The notes beneath the pieces were generated by a model. It saw only the letters and a program-made list of their open reading frames with translations. It was not told where the DNA came from and did no database searches. This document shows, one piece after another, positions 1 to 7,400 of a stretch of 19,515 nucleotides of DNA; position 1 is the first letter of the stretch; every line of letters begins with the position of its first letter. The translations under genes and the position numbers were made by a program. This DNA is from an uncultured Clostridia bacterium. Its GTDB lineage: Bacteria; Bacillota; Clostridia; Lachnospirales; Lachnospiraceae. The stretch covers positions 1-19,515 of the forward strand of contig CAMORF010000008.1 in the NCBI GenBank assembly GCA_946623485.1, given 5' to 3'.

Positions 1-75
1 TCACTGTGTAACTGCCGCCTCATAAAGCAGCTTCTTTCAGATCTCCCGGCATTAAAGTCACTCGCAAGATCAGAA
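1..75. other. Short intergenic stretch downstream of the binding-protein gene
   Basis: No convincing gene or terminator is visible in these 75 bases. On the minus strand an ATG occurs near positions 30-32 and stays open to the window edge, but no clear ribosome binding site precedes it. I do not call it a gene. The next transporter gene (permease) would be expected just beyond the edge. Confidence 0.4.
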
Positions 76-1224
76 TCACTCAGCATCCAGGCTGACATAC
101 TCGCCGTTTTCGATGACCATGCCGCGCGGAGCCTTGGAGACAGCACCGCTCGCATCCCATGTCATGCCCTCGCCGGTCAGTCCGTCGTAAGTGAACTCTC
201 CGCCTGTCAGCACTGCCTTGACCGCCTCGCAGACCTCGGAAGCATCCATGTCAGAAGTAACGCCGGCCTGCTCGCAGGCAGCATACAGAACCTGGACAAC
301 ATCATATCCATCCGCGGCAAACTGGTTCGGAACATCTCCGCCGGTCTTTTCCGCATACTTGGCAACAAAGTCCTGCGTCTTCTCATCCGCCGCGTCTGCA
401 ACGAACGGAGTCAGGAGCATAACGCCTTCCGCCAGGGAGGTATCGAATCCTTCTACCGTAAGCAGGCCGTCAAGCCCATCGCATCCAAAGAAGTTTACGT
501 CATATCCCATCTTGTCCGCAGCAATCAGGACCTGGCTTGCCGGAGTATAGTAGATCGGCAGGAAAATCAGATCAGCGCCGGCATTCTGGCAGGACTGTAC
601 CTGCGTGGTCAGGTCGGTGGAGTTATCATCCGTGAAAGCTTCTTCAGCCACAACCTCCAGTCCTACTGCTTCCGCTTCCGCCATGAAAGTGGAATAAATC
701 CCGGAGGAATAAGCATCCGCGGAATTGTAGATTACGCCAATCTTCTCTCCCAGCTTCTGGTCAGCAATGTAATCCGCGGAAGCGGAACCCTGGTTCGGAT
801 CCGTAAAGCAAACCTGGAATACATTCTCACCCAGGTCAATGACATCCTGGGAGGACGCGGACGGTGTCAGCAAAAGTATGTTGTCATTGACTGCCTCTGC
901 GCCGACCGCAAGGCACGGGCTGGTGGTCACGGTTCCGCCCAGAAGCTGCATGCCCCAGTCCTTCAACGTATTATAAGCATTCACGCTCTTCTCCGGATCA
1001 TGCTCATCATCCTCGAACTGAAGCTCAAACTGCAGGTCAGGATTGGACGCGTTCACATCTTCAACAGCAATCTCCATGCCGTTCTTGACGTTAGATCCAT
1101 AGATCGCGGCCGCGCCGGTGATCGGTCCGATTCCGCCGATTTTGATTGTCTCTGCTGCAGATGCGCTCATCACGAAGCTTGCCGCAAGCGCGCCGGTCAA
1201 AGCTGCTGTAACTAACTTTTTCAT
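76..1224 (-). CDS. Branched-chain amino acid-type ABC transporter substrate-binding protein
   Basis: The 382-aa product is an extracytoplasmic solute-binding protein of the Peripla_BP_6 (LivJ/LivK) type. Such proteins capture an amino acid or related small molecule and deliver it to a membrane permease. The start is fixed by an AGGAGGAGG ribosome binding site just upstream. Residues 1-23 form a signal peptide with a Lys-Lys N-end, a hydrophobic core and a signal peptidase I-like site (SASA/AE). The mature protein opens with the family pattern IKIGGIGPITG and has the ligand-pocket stretch LLLTPSASS near residues 117-125, followed by a two-lobe fold of usual length. Oddly, there is no lipobox cysteine, although most Gram-positive binding proteins are lipoproteins. 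It has its own promoter and leader, so it is probably not part of the pilus operon. The ligand cannot be read from sequence, and partner permease and ATPase genes are not in the window. Confidence 0.9.
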   Translation of the reverse strand: MKKLVTAALTGALAASFVMSASAAETIKIGGIGPITGAAAIYGSNVKNGMEIAVEDVNASNPDLQFELQFEDDEHDPEKSVNAYNTLKDWGMQLLGGTVTTSPCLAVGAEAVNDNILLLTPSASSQDVIDLGENVFQVCFTDPNQGSASADYIADQKLGEKIGVIYNSADAYSSGIYSTFMAEAEAVGLEVVAEEAFTDDNSTDLTTQVQSCQNAGADLIFLPIYYTPASQVLIAADKMGYDVNFFGCDGLDGLLTVEGFDTSLAEGVMLLTPFVADAADEKTQDFVAKYAEKTGGDVPNQFAADGYDVVQVLYAACEQAGVTSDMDASEVCEAVKAVLTGGEFTYDGLTGEGMTWDASGAVSKAPRGMVIENGEYVSLDAE

Positions 1225-1306
1225 ATCCTTCTACCTCCTCCTGAAACACAGGCATCTGTCACAGATGGAATGAAATCTCATGACCACCGCGACAGATCCT
1301 TAGGAT

Positions 1307-1368
1307 CTGTTCAGAAATAACTTATGATCTTGCTTGCAGCGCAATAATCATAAGATATTTCTGAACAG
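1307..1368. repeat. 22-bp inverted repeat (hairpin) in the binding-protein leader
   Basis: The arms at 1307-1328 and 1347-1368 are reverse complements with a single mismatch, separated by an 18-nt spacer. The element lies between the predicted promoter (1390-1418) and the ribosome binding site, so it would fold in the 5' untranslated RNA. No T-run follows either arm, so it does not look like an intrinsic terminator. The left arm with its flank (from ttaggatctgtt at 1300) is closely matched at 13651-13674. That suggests a small mobile palindromic element (MITE- or REP-like) rather than a gene-specific riboswitch. Confidence 0.8.
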
Positions 1369-1389
1369 CTCCTTAGTTACGATGGAGGT

Positions 1390-1418
1390 ATTGTAACATT
1401 ATGTTTTTCATAATTCAA
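1390..1418 (-). promoter_or_regulatory. Sigma-70-type promoter for the substrate-binding protein gene
   Basis: Read on the minus strand, a -35 box TTGAAT (1413-1418) is followed after 17 bases by a -10 box TACAAT (1390-1395). The expected start is near 1383, giving a leader of roughly 155 nt that contains the large hairpin. It sits just behind the 2620-aa gene's stop and gives the transporter gene its own transcription start. Confidence 0.6.
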
Positions 1419-1463
1419 TCGAAAAAGTGCCGGATAACACTAATTTTTGCGGTAAATTACAGA

Positions 1464-4400
1464 TTATCCTGTAAAAGTAACACTTGTCTGTGTCCTGGTA
1501 TCCCAGTGATATCCGGAAAACGGGCTTTGCGCCTCATTTTGATGAACCGTAATCTGGCGCAGGCTCTTGCATACGGCTACAATGCCCTGACCGGTTTTCC
1601 TTACAGATGCCGGAATGTCCAGCGAAGAGATCGCCGTCATGCCAAAGCATCTGTCTCCGAATTCTTCCAGTGTTTCCGGGAGCCGGACCTGTGTCAGGTA
1701 TCCGCACCTGAAAAACGCCTGTGTCCCAATCGTGCGGATTCCGTCTTCCAGCTCCACTGACTGGATGGAGGTCTTTGAAAATGCCTGCGCGCCGATTCCA
1801 GTAATCTCAAGGATTTCATCCCCTCGCCTGACATAATGGGGGATCCGCAGTTGAGGATTCGTGAAATCAAGCGTCCTGCCTGTCAGAGGATCCGACAGGC
1901 TTTCCCGCAGCAGCTCGGAAGTCAGTGTGACATTGTGCCTCACGCATGCTACGGCAAAGGACATTCCGTTCTGAACCTGAACCGGATCCGTGAGCGCATT
2001 TTCCATCCTGCACGATTCCAGCCTCCAGTTTCCATTATTTAATTCCGTGACCGTCCATTTCGTGCCCTGCGGGAGCCGGAATACCGCCTGAGATCCGCTT
2101 TTCAGTGTAAATATTCCCTGTGCGTCGGACGATCCTTGGCCTGTTTCTGTTCCTGACACAGCATCACGGATCTGATAGCGAAGATAGCTGCCAGGCATTG
2201 CCGCCTGGTCAATGGTCTGCGTGATCCGGAACCGGAACAGCTCATCCGTCTCAATATCCGTCTGTTTCTCCACGACAACCGTCTGCAGGTCATTTTCATT
2301 GACAAACGTATTCCCTTCACATCTGACAAGCATTCCATAGGATGGGTCTGACAGATCCAGGACCTCCCGGATCCGAAGGTCTCCCTCCTGCGCTTCGTGC
2401 TCTGTATAGTACAGCGTTGTCCTGACCTTTCCGGTACCGATCGCAATGGGAAGAATGTACTGTCCGGGGGAATCAGAAGTCCCTTCCCGGGTTTCTTTCC
2501 GCACCCGGATCATCCCGTCTTCCCCTGTCTGATGGAAAGCGGCTCCTTCCGGAAGAGTCCCCTGGCACTGGATCCAGTCAACTCCTGCTGCCGCATGCCA
2601 TGCTCCTTGTGCATACCGTTCCAGGCACAATGCCAGCACCGCGCCATCCGGAACCTTTTCCCAGCCTTTCTCTCCGGAAAGAAATGCTTTCCGGATCATG
2701 GAATCCTCATGGGCAGAAACAGAATGAACCTCATTGGTAAAGCAAAGATCAAAGACCTGGCCGGCAGCAGTTCCGGACATCTGCCGGCCGGACCCGGGCA
2801 CGCAGCAGACTGTACCGTAGATCACAGAGTCCTTTGAAACAAGGCCGCTTTCCAGTTCGGTTACTCTCCACTGCCGGCCAGGAGCAATGCCGGACAGTAC
2901 GACAGTCTGGTTTTCTCCCACGCAGACAATCCCGTCCGGAACCTCGCACCGGAGCAAAGATCCTTCTGACGCATCCGCAATCTCCACCATACCCTCCAGC
3001 GGGGCAAATGAACCGTGCGCACCCTGGATCTCAATCAGAAACGAAGACCTAAGGGCGCTGGCAGTTCCTTTTGCCCTTTCCTGCTGCACATACCCGGCTG
3101 CCGCTGCATCCTCAGGCTTCGCGGTGAACTGTTTCCGGAACATGCCCTGGCAGGTCTGTCCGTTTATGAACAATGCCTGGCTCAGGTCAGTCCCGTCTTC
3201 TCCCAGGATCCCGCTCTGCGGCTGGCCGTCAGCCGGATAAGCCTGGGGGCACGATGGATCCGGTTCTTCCGTCACCCGCCATGCGCATCCGTCCTTTGCG
3301 ATGTCCCGGAAGATTGCGCTCTTTCCTGCAGCAAGGCTGAAATGCCCGGTCTCATCGGTTTTGCCTTCTTCCCCGTCTGAAACCTGGAATCCGGCTTCCA
3401 CTGCCGGTGCAAGATTTCCTTCTGCGTCAGCGATCTCCAGCAGGAAGGAAAATGTTTTCTCCGATTCCTCCCCCTGATCATCCTCTTCTCCGAACATCGG
3501 ACTGAAGAAAAAGAAAAAGCCTTCTTTCTGCTGCCCGGTCATATTCCCAAACTCGAGGGAGACATTCGTGTACCCCGGATATGTTTTTACCGTGCCCGCC
3601 TCGATCACGCCCTGAAAAGCATCGACCACATGGTGATCCACAATGACACTGATCGCTTCCTCCCCGTTGAGCCTGATCCGTGCAGGAAATGCAACCGTGA
3701 ATCCGGACATTCCTTCCGGCGCGCAGGAAAACAGAGACACGTTCCCGGATCCGGCCTGGAAAAGCCCGGGATAGCCGGGGGAACAGACGGTTGTGCGGTT
3801 CTTATGGGTTCCCGACAGGACGGTCTTTGAGACCCGCAGGCTCCTTCTTTTCCAGCTGTTCCGGATGGTTACATATCTGCGGCTTCCCAGAAGCGGCATG
3901 GAAACTGCCGCAATCCCCTGGTTCACCGCTTCATAATCCTCCGGAAGATCCGTTTCCTGGATGACATAAGTCCTGAGCGCTTCCAGATGCTTCAGGATCA
4001 CATCCTTCCCGGCGCACGCAAGCGTGAAGGATCCATTCTCATCCGTTACAAACGTGGTATCCTCCATGCTCCCTTCCACGCCTGCGGCAGGATCGGCAAT
4101 CGCTTCCGGATGATCCATGTCAAAGGATGCCGCGTCCTCCCCCTCACGGACTTTCCACAGCCGGAATGTAAAGGGTTCCAGGCACAGCATGGCATCCCTG
4201 TGAAGCACCTCCTTATGCAGAACCAGCTCCTTCCATCTCCATGCATTTTCAATCGTGACCGATGCGCCCTCTTCTCCCAGCGTGCCGCCTGCAAATGTTG
4301 TCACGCCGGCATAGTTGCTTTGCGCGTTGATACAGGATTCTTCCTCCTGTACCTCAAACCTGCATTCCCCGCCCTGGGGATGCATCGCAATCACTTCTCC

Positions 4401-7400
4401 CGCATGGAGCAGCACGCAGCTGTCCTCATCTACGATATGTGCCTCCACAATCTGATTCTCCACCATTCCTTGATCCGGATCAACCGTCCAGTAAGGCTTT
4501 CCTGCCATGCTGTTTCCCTCCATGGTCACCCGCACACGGAAAACATCATCCGGAAGACTGGTTCCCTCCGGGATGCCAAGAACCTTCTTTGTCAGATACA
4601 GCGGCGGATACCAGGTATTTTCAAACCGGCACACGCTTCCGGCCGGCGTATCCTCCTGCTGCCTGGAAACCTCATAATCGGCCGAAAGGATCTCTTCCAC
4701 TTCAAGCTCCTCCCTTCCGGGTTCATTCTCAAAGACGGCCCGCTGTCCGGAACACAGGAAGAATAATCCATCCTGATTGGTCGTGTGCAGCATGTCATCC
4801 GCCTGCCAGACCTGCTGCTGCAGGGACGCATCCCCCTGCTTCTCCTCGAGGCGGTAGCGGCAGAGCGCTGCCGGTGTACCATTTCTGGTCAGGCAGAACA
4901 AAAATGGCTGCCTGACGTCTCCGTCCTCTGACGGGTTTGTGAGAACTTTTTCCACGATCAAGGTCGATTTCTCTTTTAACGTCACCTCCACGGCGTTACA
5001 TTGTACCAGGTCCCCATCCGGTTCCTCCTCGCTGATGCTGTAGAAGGACGCGCATTGGTAAGCATGCTGTGCCGTGGTCTGCCCTTCTCCTTCCCCGATC
5101 CCCGGGCCTTTCATATGAAGAAACAGATGTATGCTGTCCCCTGCATCCAGGATAAAATCATTTCCGTCCGTCATTTTCCGAAGATCTACCGCCACAGAGT
5201 GCACGAACCCAAGATCCTTGTTCCAGTCTTCTATACGGATCCATCCGTGATTGGTTGTCAGGACACTGTCCGTCTGCTCCCCCTGTCCGGGAAATGGAGC
5301 GTCTTCATCCTCACTCACCCAGATGACCGGCGCGATTTTACGGCGCTCAAGTGCTTCCGTGTCTATCTCCTCCAGAAACCCCTGCCAGGACGCGGCATCA
5401 AAACTGCGGCCTGGTTCCGCCCGTTCTCTTTCTTCTTTTCCCCGCTCCAGATGGCTGCAGACGACAAGATCCGAGATCGGCCGCGCGGACGGATTGGCGA
5501 CATCGATCCGGTAGGTATAACAGTCTTCCGGCCCGATCACCGCGCTTTTCCCGCCATCCGTAAAGTCCTCCCTGTCAGCCTTCACGGTAAGATCGATCCC
5601 ATCTGTCAGGCTGACCGCAGTATCTCCCGGGGACAGCGCGAGGGCATACAGCACCGTCCGGAGATTTGTGACACCATCCTCATCAATGTCCGGTCCGAAG
5701 GCTTCCAGCGCGTCTTTCTCTGCCCCGGCATATGGAACCACTGTTCCGTCATCACACGCCACCTCATCATCCGTTCCCAGGATCTGGCAGGCCGGATCCC
5801 CCAGCCCCTCTCCCGGCATTACGGCAGCAATATTCGGCATGCTATTCATGCTTTCCAGGTCTCTGTATGGACAGGTACAGCCAAACTGTACCCCGATTCC
5901 ATTCATCCACATCCCCTGATCCATGCGCGGAATCTGTTCGCTTCCCAGGGCAATGGAAACCTGAAGCACCACCAATGTCCTGCCTGTATTCCTCCAGTTT
6001 TTCCGGATGCCGCCGGAAGGATCGATCCGCACGCTGACATCCTTGCTTTTCCACAAAGAAGGGGTCACGAGCTGCCGGTCCGTATCTCCCATGACCAGCC
6101 CGGCCTTGATCCCGGCAGAAGGGTCAAAGATCACGCCTTCCGGAAGCAGGTCATATACCACGTATTGCGCGCGGTCCGGAACGGGCAGAGAAGCTGCCTC
6201 CCGGGCAATTCTCCTTGCTGCCTGCCGGCTGTAAACCTGGTATCCCTCCACCGCGCCAATGGTATAAGTGAGGCAGACTCGGCCATTCTCAGGATCATTG
6301 TCACGCGCCGCCGTTTTGAGCGCCCTTGCATGCTTTGCCAATTCTGTCAGCCTGGCAAAGGAATTCGCGCGCATGGAAGGAACCCCGTACAAAGACCGGG
6401 TAAGCTCCCCAAGCCCGGGCTCTGAATAATTGTCATAGACAGTTTCCCGTGTATCATGGAACCATCCGTCTGAAGAGGTGCCTGTGCTTCGTGCCAGCAC
6501 ACTTCCCAGATGCTCCAGGTTCCAAGCCGTCAGGCTGCCGCTTTCCCCATTCTCCAACAGGGCTCCGGCCGCCGGGCTTTCCGGACGGATACACAGGCTG
6601 CAATCAATGGTACAGGAAGAATCATAATCCACACAGCAATGCACCGCCTTTACCCGCCAGATCTTTTTCCGGATCTGTTCCTCCGAAAAGGTATAAACGA
6701 TCTTCCCGGAACTGTTCCATGGACATTCTGCTGCCAGTTCCCAGTCAGCGGACCCCTCATACATCGCATAGATGTGTGTCGATCTGTCCGCCCCCGGGCA
6801 CTCCGCTTCTGTCATCGGTGCGCAGACCTGGTCCTCAAACAGATCCATCCCCCTGTCCCGGATGGTCACACGCACACCGCTATAGCAGTAATCCTGCGGA
6901 CCGAGCAGCTGCAAAGCGCCGTTCCCCTGAGACTGGCTGGCAAGATAGACCACATCATCCACCGTAGTGACCTCATATCCGGATCCCTCCCGGTAGCTTC
7001 CTGCCGCAGGACCCTGCAGCTCATGGGTAAATGAATATCCTCTGCATTCGGATCGGATCCGCAGCGGGATCTCTCCCGCGCCGCTGCCTGTCTCCCGGGA
7101 CAGCCTGTATTCATTGATCCAGCCGCTCATCGTTTCTTCTTTCCCCGGATAGGAAACCGTACCGTCCGGCGCCATCTTCCCGGTCCATGCCCGGATCCCG
7201 ACATCGTCCCCCTTGTATTTCCATTGATAATCCACAAAGGTCCACGAAGCACAGGCCCCGGCCGCGCTATCCGGATCCATCCCGTCTGCAGGAGTAAGCG
7301 ACAAATCCGCATTCATTCCCAGCACAGAGCCATTTCTCTGAAGGGCATCCCTCCTGACAGCCGTCACCACGATGGTTGTCAGGTGAAACATCCCTTGCTT

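Noticed and set aside
1396..1470. Intrinsic terminator behind the giant adhesin
   Set aside because: A weak GGATAA/TTATCC pairing followed by TTTTT is present, but the loop is about 26 nt and AT-rich; I do not consider it convincing.
3500..3530. A-rich stretch encoding five Phe in the giant adhesin as a possible frameshift site
   Set aside because: The frame stays open with sensible Cna B sequence on both sides, so there is no sign of a shift. It remains a possible slippage site only.
5001..6425. 474-codon open frame on the plus strand inside the giant adhesin gene
   Set aside because: It is antisense to a well-supported coding region. Its translation is rich in Pro, Arg, His and Cys with no recognisable domain, as expected from a shadow frame in GC-rich DNA.
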